64,000 nucleotides of DNA from Candidatus Methylopumilus universalis (GTDB lineage Bacteria > Pseudomonadota > Gammaproteobacteria > Burkholderiales > Methylophilaceae), in the NCBI RefSeq assembly GCF_006365315.1, contig NZ_CP040968.1:248001-312000 (forward strand), in the 5' to 3' direction. Position 1 is the stretch's first letter; every line of letters starts with the position of its first letter. The notes below the pieces were generated by a model that was not told the origin of the DNA, made no database searches, and worked only from the letters and a program-made list of their open reading frames with translations. Of the stretch, positions 8,576 to 18,063 are shown one piece after another. The position numbers and the translations under genes are program-made.

Positions 8576-10246
8576 ATGCCAAGTTTTTTTTCAAAAGAAT
8601 ATATCACTGCTAAGGCTTCTTATAATCGTTGGTTGGTTCCCCCTGCAGCATTAGCCATTCATCTTTCAATTGGTATGGCCTATGGATTTAGTGTCTTTTG
8701 GAAGCCTTTAGGGAACGCCTTAACAGGTCCAGATGGCAAGGCTTTAGCTGCATGCTCTGCTGGAGCAGCTACCTTTGCAGATAAACTTCATGGAACACTT
8801 AGAGCTTTAACTGCGACAGATTGTAACTGGACTCAATTTGATTTAGGGTGGATGTACACCCTGTTCTTTGTTCTTTTAGGCTGTTCTGCAGCTTTTTGGG
8901 GAAGCTGGTTAGAGCGAGCGGGCCCCAGAAAAGCCGGGCTTGTATCTACATTATGTTGGTGTGGCGGATTGTTGCTTTCCGCATTTGGCATATATACACA
9001 TCAGCTTTGGATGATGTGGCTTGGCAGTGGCGTCATTGGTGGGATAGGCTTAGGCTTAGGATATATTTCCCCTGTATCGACTCTAATTAAATGGTTTCCC
9101 GATAAAAGAGGTATGGCCACTGGCATGGCGATTATGGGTTTTGGAGGAGGTGCAATGATTGGCTCCCCACTAGCCACAATGCTAATGACAAAATTTTCTA
9201 CAAGCACTAACGGCATGATTCAGCCTGGGATTTGGCAAACATTCGTTGTATTGGCCATTATTTATACTATTTTTATGATTTCAGGCTCTTTAGGCTATAG
9301 AGTCCCTCCAACAGGATGGAAGCCAACAGGATGGAATCCTCCCAAGAATAAAAATAATAATATGATTTCGGTTAATCACGTGCATTTAAAAAAGGCGCAT
9401 AAAACGCCACAATTTTGGTTTCTGTGGATAGTTCTTTGTATGAATGTGTCAGCAGGTATAGGTATTATTGGAGCGGCAGCACCAATGCTTCAAGAAACTT
9501 TTGGCGGTGCCTTAATTGGCCAATCAGATCTAGGTTTTGCAGATCTTAAAAAAGATGAGGCCCTATTGGCGCTTGCAGCAGCCGTAGGCGCAGGATTTGT
9601 AGGGTTAATTTCTTTATTTAATATTTTTGGCCGATTTTTTTGGGCCAGTATTTCAGATAAATTAGGAAGAAAACTGACTTATATTGTATTTTTTACACTT
9701 GGTATCTTGATGTACGTCACCGCGTCCTATATGGCTGGATCAAAATCATTAGCGCTCTTTGCAGCATGTTTTTGTATTATTGCTTCTATGTATGGTGGAG
9801 GATTTGCAACGATACCGGCTTACTTAGCAGACATGTTTGGAACTCAATTTGTGGGGGCAATTCATGGAAGAATTCTCACAGCTTGGTCAACTGCCGGCAT
9901 ATTAGGCCCTGTGATTGTAAATTATATGCATGATATGAGGGTTGAAGCACAAGTTCCTTTTTCGGAAATTTATGCACCCATTTTTTATATTTTAGCGAGC
10001 ATGCTTGCTATCGGATTTATTGCAAATCTTATGGTGAGACCTGTGGACAAAAAATTCTTTATGACTGATAAAGAGTTATTAGCTGAAAAAAAATTAGCCC
10101 ATGAAAAATTTATTTCAACAAAAGAAACCTTTGGGAAAGCTGAAAAAACTCCATTAATATCTTTTCTTGCTTGGTCAGCTGTTGGCATACCTATATCTTA
10201 TGGGATATGGAGCACCATACAAAAGGCTTGGATATTGTTTCATTAA
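8576..10246 (+). CDS. OFA-family MFS transporter with fused C-terminal small-subunit-like segment
   Basis: A 556-residue inner-membrane protein with about 12 helices in the major facilitator fold. The motifs NRWLVPPAALAIHLSIGMAYGFSVFWKPL at the start, GSWLERAGPRKAGL after helix 2 and KWFPDKRGMATGMAIMGFGGGAM belong to the oxalate/formate antiporter (OFA) family. These carry small mono- or dicarboxylates such as oxalate, formate or pyruvate; the substrate here is unknown. After the 12-helix core comes an extra hydrophobic segment (SFLAWSAVGIPISYGIW), resembling the separate 'MFS transporter small subunit' found beside some relatives. Two ATGs (8570, 8576) are in frame; GGAGA at 8565-8569 abuts the first and is six bases from the second, so 8576 is preferred. 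Confidence 0.82.
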   Translation: MPSFFSKEYITAKASYNRWLVPPAALAIHLSIGMAYGFSVFWKPLGNALTGPDGKALAACSAGAATFADKLHGTLRALTATDCNWTQFDLGWMYTLFFVLLGCSAAFWGSWLERAGPRKAGLVSTLCWCGGLLLSAFGIYTHQLWMMWLGSGVIGGIGLGLGYISPVSTLIKWFPDKRGMATGMAIMGFGGGAMIGSPLATMLMTKFSTSTNGMIQPGIWQTFVVLAIIYTIFMISGSLGYRVPPTGWKPTGWNPPKNKNNNMISVNHVHLKKAHKTPQFWFLWIVLCMNVSAGIGIIGAAAPMLQETFGGALIGQSDLGFADLKKDEALLALAAAVGAGFVGLISLFNIFGRFFWASISDKLGRKLTYIVFFTLGILMYVTASYMAGSKSLALFAACFCIIASMYGGGFATIPAYLADMFGTQFVGAIHGRILTAWSTAGILGPVIVNYMHDMRVEAQVPFSEIYAPIFYILASMLAIGFIANLMVRPVDKKFFMTDKELLAEKKLAHEKFISTKETFGKAEKTPLISFLAWSAVGIPISYGIWSTIQKAWILFH

Positions 10247-10284
10247 CTTATATAAAAGCAAAAGATAGCTCTCATATAAGTTAA
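10243..10284. repeat. Perfect 11-base inverted repeat (stem-loop 1) before ribH
   Basis: TTAACTTATAT at 10243-10253 pairs perfectly with ATATAAGTTAA at 10274-10284 across a 20-base loop. The left arm contains the stop codon of the MFS gene. It may act as a 3' mRNA stabiliser or transcript end; it lacks the GC-rich stem of a classical terminator. Confidence 0.6.
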
Positions 10285-10285
10285 A

Positions 10286-10309
10286 ATTACTTTTTTATTT
10301 AAAAGTAAT
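10286..10309. repeat. Perfect 9-base inverted repeat (stem-loop 2) before ribH
   Basis: ATTACTTTT at 10286-10294 pairs with AAAAGTAAT at 10301-10309 over a 6-base loop, ending five bases before the AAGGA ribosome site of ribH. This second hairpin directly follows the first. The arrangement does not resemble the conserved FMN riboswitch. Confidence 0.6.
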
Positions 10310-10327
10310 ACTAAAGGACTTAGTGAA

Positions 10328-10777
10328 TTGAGAGAGATTTTAAAAAATTCAAATGGAGAATTGTTCTCTATTGGTATTGTGATGTCAGAATTTAATCCGC
10401 ATGTTGGTGAAGCTCTAGTTAAGGCATGTCATAAAGAACTTCTAACTCTTGGTGTAAATGATGAACGTATTGTATTGGTAAAAGTTCCTGGTGCCTTAGA
10501 AAGTCCATTAGCTCTTAAAAAGATGGCACAAACAAAAAAATTTGATGCACTTATTGCAATGGGAGCTGTAATAAGAGGAGAGACTTTTCACTTTGAAGTT
10601 GTAGCAAACCACTCAGCAAAATCAATTATGGATGTTCAATTAGAATTTAGTATGCCAATTGTGAATGCAATATTGACTACTGAAAATGACGAGCAGGCTA
10701 TGGAGCGAGCCCCAGTTAAAGGCAAAGAAGCTGCTCAAGTGGCTATACAAATGATTCATTTATTAAAGTCAATCTAA
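10328..10777 (+). CDS. ribH: 6,7-dimethyl-8-ribityllumazine synthase
   Basis: A 149-residue lumazine synthase, the penultimate enzyme of riboflavin synthesis, which condenses the ribityl pyrimidine with 3,4-dihydroxy-2-butanone 4-phosphate in the cytoplasm. The motifs [46 protein letters not shown] and [16 protein letters not shown] are diagnostic; the family His in FHFE is present. The start is TTG at 10328, supported by AAGGA at 10314-10318 nine bases away and by family length. The stop overlaps the nusB start by one base (TAATG), a ribH-nusB pairing widespread in proteobacteria. Confidence 0.95.
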   Translation: MREILKNSNGELFSIGIVMSEFNPHVGEALVKACHKELLTLGVNDERIVLVKVPGALESPLALKKMAQTKKFDALIAMGAVIRGETFHFEVVANHSAKSIMDVQLEFSMPIVNAILTTENDEQAMERAPVKGKEAAQVAIQMIHLLKSI

Positions 10778-11238
10778 TGTTAGAAGTGCAACCGATTAAA
10801 AAGAAAAAGAAGCTTGTCAATAATAGACGTAAGTCCAGAGAGCTTGTGATGAAAAGTATTTATCGCGGCATCTTAAATCAGTTTGATATTAATCAGATTA
10901 AAAAAGACATTAAAGATGACCCTGATTATTTAAAAGCGGATGAAGTTTTTTACCACCAAATTTTTGATGGCATCATGAATAATATGGATCAATTAAATAA
11001 TGAAATTTCAAGTTTCATTGATCGACCTATTGAAAAGCTAAGTCCTATAGAGCATTCAATTCTATGTATTTCAGTTTATGAGCTTATGTATGACGCGCTA
11101 ATTCCATATAAGGTGGCTATTAATGAAGGCGTTGAATTAGCTAAGACCTTTGGTGGAATTGATGGGTATAAATATATCAATGGCGTGCTAGATAAAGTAG
11201 CTGAAAAAAGAAGACCGTTAGAGTTTCTAAAGCATTAA
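10777..11238 (+). CDS. nusB: Transcription antitermination factor NusB
   Basis: A 153-residue all-helical RNA-binding protein. The N-terminal [36 protein letters not shown] in the middle and the C-terminal [30 protein letters not shown] are the NusB signatures. It binds boxA RNA with S10 (NusE) to let RNA polymerase read through rRNA operons. It is translationally coupled to ribH. Its TAA stop shares the TTAA palindrome with the stop codon of the convergent lpxH, leaving no intergenic terminator. Confidence 0.93.
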   Translation: MLEVQPIKKKKKLVNNRRKSRELVMKSIYRGILNQFDINQIKKDIKDDPDYLKADEVFYHQIFDGIMNNMDQLNNEISSFIDRPIEKLSPIEHSILCISVYELMYDALIPYKVAINEGVELAKTFGGIDGYKYINGVLDKVAEKRRPLEFLKH

Positions 11239-11954
11239 ATTTGATGAGTTTTGATACCATGCAAATCTAGGGTTAAATAACTCCCCTGTTCATACCAGTC
11301 ACCTAAAACAACGCGTTGCATTTGATGGTCATCAAGATTAATTGAATGATGGTATGGTCTATGTGTGTGGCCATGAATGAAAAAATCTGGGTAATTAAAT
11401 TGAATTAGGATTCGATTTACTTCATCAGGATTTGCATCCATGATTTCTTCAGATTTATTTTTTTTATTTAATTCACTTTGCTTTCTGAATTCATTTGCAA
11501 TTAAGACTCGCTCAGGAAGAGGTTTTTTTAGAAATTCATTTTTCCATGATTCATCTCTAACTTTGTTTTTGAAAGATTGATACTCAGTATCATCTGTACA
11601 GAGTGAATCCCCATGACTTAGAAGTATTTTTCTGTCATAAATTTTGATAAGCGTTGGATCCTTTAATAAAATGGCGCCCGTTTTTTTTTCAAAGGTAGAC
11701 CCTATAAGAAAGTCTCTATTGCCGTGCATTAAAAAAACTTTAACATGACGTTCGACCAAACTTTTAAGGGCGCTGATTACATTTTCATGATAGCTTGAAT
11801 CGTCACCGATCCAATATTCAAAAAGATCGCCAAGTATAAAGAGTGCATCAACCTGACTAGTCATTTTATTTAAAAAATTAACGAAAGCATCAGTAATGCT
11901 TGGGCGACTTTCGCACAAGTGTATGTCTGATACAAAGATAGTTTGATTAGGCAA
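11235..11954 (-). CDS. lpxH: UDP-2,3-diacylglucosamine diphosphatase
   Basis: A 239-residue calcineurin-like metallophosphoesterase of lipid A synthesis; it cleaves UDP-2,3-diacylglucosamine to lipid X and UMP on the inner face of the cytoplasmic membrane. Metal ligands lie in SDIHLCES (residues 9-16), [19 protein letters not shown] and [10 protein letters not shown]. Because the first motif begins at residue 9, translation must start upstream; the only option is TTG at 11954. It is the last gene of a reverse envelope operon, two bases after the ppiB stop, and implies the cell makes lipid A. Confidence 0.93.
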   Translation of the reverse strand: MPNQTIFVSDIHLCESRPSITDAFVNFLNKMTSQVDALFILGDLFEYWIGDDSSYHENVISALKSLVERHVKVFLMHGNRDFLIGSTFEKKTGAILLKDPTLIKIYDRKILLSHGDSLCTDDTEYQSFKNKVRDESWKNEFLKKPLPERVLIANEFRKQSELNKKNKSEEIMDANPDEVNRILIQFNYPDFFIHGHTHRPYHHSINLDDHQMQRVVLGDWYEQGSYLTLDLHGIKTHQI

Positions 11955-11956
11955 TA

Positions 11957-12442
11957 TTAGTTAATAGCGACATTAAGAATTGTGACAGTTTCAATAGGAA
12001 CATCTTGATGGCCACCCGAATTACCTGTTGCGACTTTTTGAATTTTATCGACAATGTCAGAACCTTCAATGACTTTTCCAAAAACGCAATAACCCCAACC
12101 ATCTTGGCCTGGGTAATTTAAAAAATCATTATTATTTACATTAATAAAGAATTGGCTCGTAGCAGAGTCGGGTATTGAAGTTCTTGCCATGGCAATAGTG
12201 TATTTGTTATTTTTAAGGCCATTATTAGCCTCATTTTTAATAGGTTTCTCAGTAGCTTTTTGCTTCATCGAAGCATCAAATCCACCACCTTGAATCATGA
12301 AACCATCAATGACTCTGTGGAAAATAGTGCCATTGTAATAACCATTCTTAGCATAACTTAAAAAATTTTCGACAGTAATGGGAGCCTTATCAGTGTCAAG
12401 CTCCAAAATGATATTGCCAAAATTGGTTGAGAGTGTAATCAC
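11957..12442 (-). CDS. ppiB: Cytoplasmic cyclophilin-type peptidylprolyl isomerase
   Basis: A 161-residue cyclophilin without signal peptide. The catalytic segment [13 protein letters not shown] (Arg of the active site), [17 protein letters not shown] and [11 protein letters not shown] are the cyclophilin core. It catalyses cis-trans isomerisation of Xaa-Pro bonds. The start is a GTG at 12442, preceded by AAGGA at a seven-base spacing on the coding strand. It sits 20 bases after a paralogous secreted cyclophilin, so the operon supplies both a cytoplasmic and an envelope isomerase. Confidence 0.92.
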   Translation of the reverse strand: MITLSTNFGNIILELDTDKAPITVENFLSYAKNGYYNGTIFHRVIDGFMIQGGGFDASMKQKATEKPIKNEANNGLKNNKYTIAMARTSIPDSATSQFFINVNNNDFLNYPGQDGWGYCVFGKVIEGSDIVDKIQKVATGNSGGHQDVPIETVTILNVAIN

Positions 12443-12462
12443 TTTAATTCCTTTATAAAAAA

Positions 12463-13035
12463 TTAGTTAATATGTTTTGCATTAATAATAATGACGGGCC
12501 TAATGGGCACATCAGAGAAGCCTTTGGAGTTGCCTGTAGGTAGCTGACCAATTTTTCGAATAACATTCATACCCTCAGTTATTTTGCCAAAAACACAGTA
12601 ACCGATAGAACCTGCCTCAGGGCTTGTATAGTTTAAAAAATTGTTATCGATAAGATTTATAAAAAATTGGGCTGTTGCAGAATTAGGGTCATTTGTTCGA
12701 GCCATAGCAATAGTTCCTGCGCTATTTACTAATCCATTATTTGATTCATTAACAATAGGAGGTTGCGTTGTTTTTTCAGACATCTCTCGAGTAAATCCGC
12801 CACCCTGAATCATAAAGTTATTAATGACTCTATGAAAGATAGTTTCCTTATAAAAACCGTTATTTACGTAATATAAAAAATTAGCGACTGTTTTTGGAGC
12901 TTTTTCAGGATAGAGCTCAATCTTAAAGTTGCCTTGATTAGTTTCAAACTCAACTACTGGATTAGCCGCATAGGTTAAGGGTGAAAATAAGAAAAAAACA
13001 AAAAGTAATTTGATTAAATTAAGCGCCGCCTTCAT
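12463..13035 (-). CDS. ppiA: Periplasmic cyclophilin-type peptidylprolyl isomerase
   Basis: A 190-residue cyclophilin with an N-terminal signal peptide ([18 protein letters not shown], cleavage probably after TYA). The core [31 protein letters not shown] and [10 protein letters not shown] places it as a paralogue of the next gene. It would fold outer-membrane and periplasmic proteins at proline bonds. The open frame extends nine codons upstream, but the ATG at 13035 has GGAGAA six bases before it and starts the signal sequence cleanly. It overlaps the end of the L,D-transpeptidase gene by 17 bases. Confidence 0.9.
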   Translation of the reverse strand: MKAALNLIKLLFVFFLFSPLTYAANPVVEFETNQGNFKIELYPEKAPKTVANFLYYVNNGFYKETIFHRVINNFMIQGGGFTREMSEKTTQPPIVNESNNGLVNSAGTIAMARTNDPNSATAQFFINLIDNNFLNYTSPEAGSIGYCVFGKITEGMNVIRKIGQLPTGNSKGFSDVPIRPVIIINAKHIN

Positions 13036-14269
13036 ACATAATTCTCCATTCATTATTTTCATTAATCCAATACTGCCTTTTATTCATTTTATTGTTAATT
13101 GTAGGGCTTTTATAATCCTGAATAAAATCTACCAAAACCATTTCATTTTCTGTGTTCGGATAATCAAAGAATGAAATTTCAGATAGCCCTACAAAAACCT
13201 TTTGCTTTTGAGCCTGAATAATTCTTTTTCTCTCAGCCCATGAGTCATAATTATCTTTTTGACTAAAAAAGTTTTTTGAATAAAATTTTAGGTAGCTTTC
13301 AGTATCTTGATCTTCCCATTTTTCTCTCCATCTTTCTATGGCATTAATAAGTGAAAGTTTTCTCTCAGCCAAATTTTTGTTACTAGACTCTAGATCTTTT
13401 AATGACTGAAAAGAAATAATAATAGGAATTTTGTTGTTATCTAAAACAGAAGATAGCTTCATTAGATCAGGGTTACTTAATACAATACATCCATCACTTG
13501 CTAGCGGTGCTCTATTGTAAGTGGTCTTTGGCGTGCCATGAAGCCATATGCCAGAGCCATTTCTTTTATTTTTTATATCAATTTCATTTGGGTAACTTAA
13601 AGGGTAGGCTGCTTCACCATAAAAATCAGATAATGATTCTCTGATTTTTTTTCCTGTAAAGTAAACGCCCACCGGTGTCTTTTTATCGCCTTCATACTGC
13701 TTGCCAAATCCATTTTTGCCTATAGAAACATAAAAATCATCTTTATAAGAAAGCTTTCCATCTATATTTTCGTATAGATACAGTCGAGAACTACCTGCAT
13801 CTACATAAAAAAGATATTTATCTTTATCGTTAAGTTGAGCAAAAATTTTCGGTTCATTTTGTAGATTTAAATTATTAAGGTATCTTTCAATTCTTACTTT
13901 TGCTTCATTTTTTAAATTTTCAACTTCTTCTTTTTTTTCACCTTTAGTTTCATCACCAATACCATTAATTTGCTTTGCGTGAGCTAAAAGCAAGTCCCCT
14001 TGAATTAGATAGGCTAACTTAAAATTTGGTGTTTGTTTGATAAGGGCGTCAATAGTTTTAAGGGCTATATCTACCTTACCTTCTGAAATTTCTACTAAAG
14101 ATTTTACAAGCATCTTTTCAGGTGTTTCATATTTTAATTCAATAGGATTTAAATTATTATTTGCAACAAGCATTTCTTCGCTTAAGGCTTGGGAGGAATT
14201 AAAAAGAAGCGCCAGGATTAAAAAAAAGCGAAATTCTTTTGTCAGTAATATTTTGATGAAATTTATCAT
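13019..14269 (-). CDS. L,D-transpeptidase (YkuD) with C-terminal SnoaL/Cds6-like domain
   Basis: A 416-residue exported protein with an N-terminal hydrophobic signal. The YkuD catalytic region at about residues 150-290 contains WLHGTPKTTYNRAPLASDGCIVLSNPDL: the His and the Cys of SDGCI (usually SHGCI) are the expected catalytic residues, so it may cross-link peptidoglycan or anchor proteins to it. The last 110 residues (AIERWREKWEDQDTESYLKFY to the end) form a SnoaL/Cds6-like fold also found at the end of the gene before it. Start: ATG at 14269 rather than the adjacent in-frame TTG at 14272; the upstream TPR gene stops at 14273. Confidence 0.85.
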   Translation of the reverse strand: MINFIKILLTKEFRFFLILALLFNSSQALSEEMLVANNNLNPIELKYETPEKMLVKSLVEISEGKVDIALKTIDALIKQTPNFKLAYLIQGDLLLAHAKQINGIGDETKGEKKEEVENLKNEAKVRIERYLNNLNLQNEPKIFAQLNDKDKYLFYVDAGSSRLYLYENIDGKLSYKDDFYVSIGKNGFGKQYEGDKKTPVGVYFTGKKIRESLSDFYGEAAYPLSYPNEIDIKNKRNGSGIWLHGTPKTTYNRAPLASDGCIVLSNPDLMKLSSVLDNNKIPIIISFQSLKDLESSNKNLAERKLSLINAIERWREKWEDQDTESYLKFYSKNFFSQKDNYDSWAERKRIIQAQKQKVFVGLSEISFFDYPNTENEMVLVDFIQDYKSPTINNKMNKRQYWINENNEWRIMYEGGA

Positions 14270-14272
14270 CAA

Positions 14273-15346
14273 CTATTGTTTGCCAGAATATTCTTGCTCA
14301 ATAAACCAACCAGAACCTTCTTTTCTTAAGATAAGAGTTTTGCTTGATATTTGAGTTAGTTTATTTGAAGTATATTTTTGTTTAAAAGTCACCTGAGCAA
14401 AACTATCGCCTTTTCTTGAGATGCTTGTTCCAGAAACTTCCACTGTAATTATGTCCTTACCTACAATTCTATTCCTTCTTGATTCTTGCCAGTCTGAAAA
14501 GCTTTCTCCATTCGGTGTTCTGAAGTTAGAAGAATATTTAGCTAGATAAGCATTAACGTTTTTTGACGACCAAGCTTCAGCCCATTCTGCTAAAAAAGAA
14601 TCAATTTCAGAATCACTATTATTAGCTATATTATTTTTAACAGAAGGCATTTCCTGGGGTAAATTTTTTGGTGGCTGCACATTTGCAGTTTGAGTCGGCG
14701 GTGATGTCATAGTCGATTGCGCAATTGCAGGTTTCTTGTTGACGTCGTTAGTCGCTATTTGAACTGGCTGTGAGGTAGGGGCAACTGGTGCTTTAATATC
14801 ATTTGCATTAAAGAGTTTTTTGATAAGGGATAGTTTTGTTTTAGCTTGTAAATTTGTTTTATCAATTTCCAAAGCTTTGTTGTAGGCAACCGTAGCTCGT
14901 TTAGTATAAAGATCACCCAAATTAACATGAGCAGTTGCGTAGCTAGGGTGAGTTTTAATAGCTGACTCCAGAGCTTTTTGTGCCTTATCGTAGTCACCTA
15001 ATTCAGCATAGAGTACTGCTAAATTATTAAATGGCTCAGGAAGGCTGGGATGTTTTTCAGTGAGGTAAGTGAATGCTAATATGGCTTCGTTATATTTTCC
15101 AAGCTCAGCCTTCACAACGCCTTTAATAAAGATGATCTGAGGGTCATTAGGATTCGTTTTAAGATACAGGTCTATTTGTTGAGCGGCTTTTTCTTTTTCG
15201 CCTTTTTCAATAAGTTGCATAATCGCTTTAAAATCATCAGCTGCGTAAATGTCATTTGCTATGAAAAATGTAGATAGGGATAAAAGGATAAACAGTAAAA
15301 AACCTTTTAAATTCTTAATATTAGAACATTCGTTTTTTTGCGGCAT
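14273..15346 (-). CDS. Secreted TPR-repeat protein with C-terminal SnoaL/Cds6-like domain
   Basis: A 357-residue exported protein. After a hydrophobic signal (FLLFILLSLSTFFIANDIYA) come four or so tetratricopeptide repeats at residues 30-180 (for example YNEAILAFTYLTEKHPSLPE and YDKAQKALESAIKTHPSYA), a Pro/Gln/Thr-rich linker near 180-240, and a C-terminal domain (FLAEWAEAWSSKNVNAYLAKY, DWQESRRNRIVG) homologous to that of the adjacent L,D-transpeptidase. TPRs bind proteins, so it may be a periplasmic scaffold for cell-wall enzymes. It heads the reverse operon TPR - L,D-transpeptidase - ppiA - ppiB - lpxH. Function beyond that is inference. Confidence 0.8.
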   Translation of the reverse strand: MPQKNECSNIKNLKGFLLFILLSLSTFFIANDIYAADDFKAIMQLIEKGEKEKAAQQIDLYLKTNPNDPQIIFIKGVVKAELGKYNEAILAFTYLTEKHPSLPEPFNNLAVLYAELGDYDKAQKALESAIKTHPSYATAHVNLGDLYTKRATVAYNKALEIDKTNLQAKTKLSLIKKLFNANDIKAPVAPTSQPVQIATNDVNKKPAIAQSTMTSPPTQTANVQPPKNLPQEMPSVKNNIANNSDSEIDSFLAEWAEAWSSKNVNAYLAKYSSNFRTPNGESFSDWQESRRNRIVGKDIITVEVSGTSISRKGDSFAQVTFKQKYTSNKLTQISSKTLILRKEGSGWFIEQEYSGKQ

Positions 15347-15471
15347 GGTATGATTTAACCTAATAAATTTAGCATAATTCTACCAAATAGCACCCTTATC
15401 ATCTATATGTTATTTATGAATAAGCCCTTCACTATTCCTTTGTTATTCTTGAAATTACAAGCTTATTTGTA

Positions 15472-16830
15472 ATGATTAAAATCTATAACACCCTTTCGAA
15501 AAGCAAAGAGACTTTTAAGCCTATCCAGGAAGGGCAAGTGAACATCTATGTATGCGGAATGACGGTCTATGACTTATGTCATATTGGGCATGCGCGTGTA
15601 ATGGTTATTTTTGACGTGGTAAGGCGTTGGTTTGATATCTTAGGATATAGCGTGAATTATGTTAGAAATATTACTGATATAGACGACAAGATTATCAGTC
15701 GCTCCATTCAAAACAATGAATCGATTCAAGCTCTCACGCAAAGATATATAAACGAAATGAATGATGATGCGAAAGCGCTCGGCGTTTTGAGTCCTTCAAA
15801 CGAGCCAAAAGCAACAGAACATATTAAAGACATGCTTTCTATGATTCAGATATTGATTGAAAAGCAGCATGCCTATGTTGCTAAAAATGGAGATATTTTT
15901 TATTCAGTAAGATCTTTTAAGGAATATGGAAAATTATCGGGCAAATCAATAGAAGATTTGCGGGCGGGCGAGAGAGTTGATATCGACCAAAATAAGCATG
16001 ATGAATTGGATTTTGTTTTGTGGAAGTCTGCAAAACCTAATGAGCCGAGCTGGGAATCGCCTTGGGGTAAAGGAAGGCCGGGCTGGCATATTGAATGTTC
16101 AGCAATGAGCTCTCATTATCTTGGCCATCATTTTGATATTCACGGAGGTGGACAGGACCTTCAATTTCCTCATCATGAAAACGAAATAGCTCAATCTGAA
16201 GCCGCACATGATTGCAAGATGGCTAATTATTGGATGCATAACGGTTTTGTGAGGGTTGATGATGAAAAAATGTCTAAGTCTTTGGGAAATTTTTTCACTA
16301 TACGGACAGTGCTTGAAAAATTTGATCCAGAGGTGGTTAGATTTTTTATTTTAAGAGCCCATTATCGAAGCCCACTCAATTATTCAGATGCGCATCTTGA
16401 TGATGCAAAATTAGCATTACAAAGATTATATGTAAGCTTAAGGGGATTTAAGATTGAGAATTCTGATGTGGATTGGCGCCATCCATTAGCAAATAAATTC
16501 AAAGAAGCTATGAATGATGACTTCAACACACCTGAGGCTATCTCTGTTTTATTTGAACTAGCAAATGAAATTAATAAAAGCAAATCTGAACCTCTTGCTG
16601 GCTTGCTTAAAGCTCTTGCGAAGACAATTGGACTTCTCGAAAGAGATCCAGAAAATTTTCTAAAAGGCGATGAAAAAATTTCTCTTAATATTGATGCATT
16701 AATTTTACAAAGATATGAGGCGAAAAATAATAAAGATTTTAAGGAGGCAGATCGTATAAGATCTTTATTGCTTGAAAATGGCGTTGTGTTAGAAGATACC
16801 CCTCAAGGGACTATTTGGAGAAAAGAATAA
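15472..16830 (+). CDS. cysS: Cysteinyl-tRNA synthetase
   Basis: A 452-residue class I aminoacyl-tRNA synthetase that charges tRNA-Cys. Seen are the zinc-binding Cys in [17 protein letters not shown] with the HIGH motif, [13 protein letters not shown] and [20 protein letters not shown] (zinc and substrate site), and the KMSKS loop [11 protein letters not shown] near residue 267. The family domain order is complete and the length usual. It begins a forward run with argJ three bases downstream. Divergent from the TPR gene; the 125-base spacer must hold both promoters. Confidence 0.97.
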   Translation: MIKIYNTLSKSKETFKPIQEGQVNIYVCGMTVYDLCHIGHARVMVIFDVVRRWFDILGYSVNYVRNITDIDDKIISRSIQNNESIQALTQRYINEMNDDAKALGVLSPSNEPKATEHIKDMLSMIQILIEKQHAYVAKNGDIFYSVRSFKEYGKLSGKSIEDLRAGERVDIDQNKHDELDFVLWKSAKPNEPSWESPWGKGRPGWHIECSAMSSHYLGHHFDIHGGGQDLQFPHHENEIAQSEAAHDCKMANYWMHNGFVRVDDEKMSKSLGNFFTIRTVLEKFDPEVVRFFILRAHYRSPLNYSDAHLDDAKLALQRLYVSLRGFKIENSDVDWRHPLANKFKEAMNDDFNTPEAISVLFELANEINKSKSEPLAGLLKALAKTIGLLERDPENFLKGDEKISLNIDALILQRYEAKNNKDFKEADRIRSLLLENGVVLEDTPQGTIWRKE

Positions 16831-16833
16831 GCT

Positions 16834-18060
16834 ATGCCAGTTAATCTTAAGCCACTCACTATAGATTCTATTTTCCCCATCAAAGGTATATCGCTTGGGA
16901 CTGCTAAAGCGCATATTAAAAAACCTAACCGGAAAGATTTGCTGTTAGTAACTATTGCAGAAGGCTCAAGAGTTTCGGGCGTATTTACGCAAAATGCATT
17001 TTGTGCAGCACCTGTTCTTCTTTGCAAGGAACATTTAAAAAATGAATCCGGTATTCGTGCGCTCATTATTAATACTGGTTGTGCTAATGCAGGTACGGGA
17101 GAAGAAGGCATCTCAAAGGCGAAAGAAACGTGCCAAGCTGTCAGCGAACTTCTTTCCATCAACTCAAGACAAGTTTTACCATTTTCGACGGGTGTCATTT
17201 TAGAAAGCCTGCCAATTGATAAAATTAAAAATGGATTGCCAGATACAGTAAAAAACTTAGACCCAGCTCACTGGTTCGATGCAGCAGAAGCTATCATGAC
17301 TACAGATATTGCTCCAAAGGGAGCCTCGAGAAGAATAAAGATTCAAGATAGGGAAATTTTTATTTCTGGTGTAAGTAAAGGCTCCGGCATGATTCATCCA
17401 AACATGGCAACCATGTTGTCATTTATTGCAACAGACGCTTCTATCAATCAAATCCTACTTGATAAACTTCTTAAAGAAGTGACGCAACAATCATTTAATT
17501 GCATTACTGTTGATGGCGATACATCTACTAATGATTCATTCATTCTCATTGCAACAGGGCATGCAGGGAATCGTGAAATTATTGAAGAAGATAATGATTA
17601 TGAGATTCTTAAGGCTGCCATTCTTGAGGTTGCCATTGAGCTAGCGCAGGCTATTGTGAGAGATGGAGAAGGCGCTACGAAATTCATTACTATTCAAGTC
17701 GAATCAGGTCTTGATAATGTTGAATGCAGAAAAGTAGGTTTTGCAATAGCACATTCACCTTTAATTAAGACAGCTTTCTTTGCATCTGATCCGAACTTGG
17801 GAAGAATATTAGCTGCAATTGGCTATGCTGGTATTGAGTCTCTTGATATTTCAAAAATAGAATTATATCTGGGAGATTTTTTAGTAGCAGAAAAAGGTGG
17901 TCGAGCAACTTCATATACTGAGCACCAGGGACAGGAAGTCATGAAACATTCTGAGATCAGTATGCGAATACTTCTTAATCGCGGCCATGCTAAAGCAACA
18001 ATATGGACATGTGATTTTTCATATGACTATGTAAAAATTAATGCCGATTACCGCTCTTAA
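16834..18060 (+). CDS. argJ: Bifunctional glutamate N-acetyltransferase / amino-acid acetyltransferase
   Basis: A 408-residue ArgJ, which makes N-acetylglutamate and recycles the acetyl group from N-acetylornithine in arginine synthesis. The self-cleavage site KGSGMIHPNMATMLSF is present: cleavage between Ala192 and Thr193 exposes the catalytic Thr. Other family blocks are NTGCANAGTG, TDIAPKGASR, FNCITVDGDTSTNDS and ASDPNLGRILAAIGYAG. Its presence implies the cyclic arginine route. It follows cysS by three bases and ends three bases before the Nudix/ThiE gene, so the three are likely cotranscribed. Confidence 0.95.
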   Translation: MPVNLKPLTIDSIFPIKGISLGTAKAHIKKPNRKDLLLVTIAEGSRVSGVFTQNAFCAAPVLLCKEHLKNESGIRALIINTGCANAGTGEEGISKAKETCQAVSELLSINSRQVLPFSTGVILESLPIDKIKNGLPDTVKNLDPAHWFDAAEAIMTTDIAPKGASRRIKIQDREIFISGVSKGSGMIHPNMATMLSFIATDASINQILLDKLLKEVTQQSFNCITVDGDTSTNDSFILIATGHAGNREIIEEDNDYEILKAAILEVAIELAQAIVRDGEGATKFITIQVESGLDNVECRKVGFAIAHSPLIKTAFFASDPNLGRILAAIGYAGIESLDISKIELYLGDFLVAEKGGRATSYTEHQGQEVMKHSEISMRILLNRGHAKATIWTCDFSYDYVKINADYRS

Positions 18061-18063
18061 ATT

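Noticed and set aside
10247-10327. FMN riboswitch upstream of ribH
   Set aside because: The gap is only 81 bases, fully AT-rich and contains two simple hairpins; none of the conserved RFN blocks is present.
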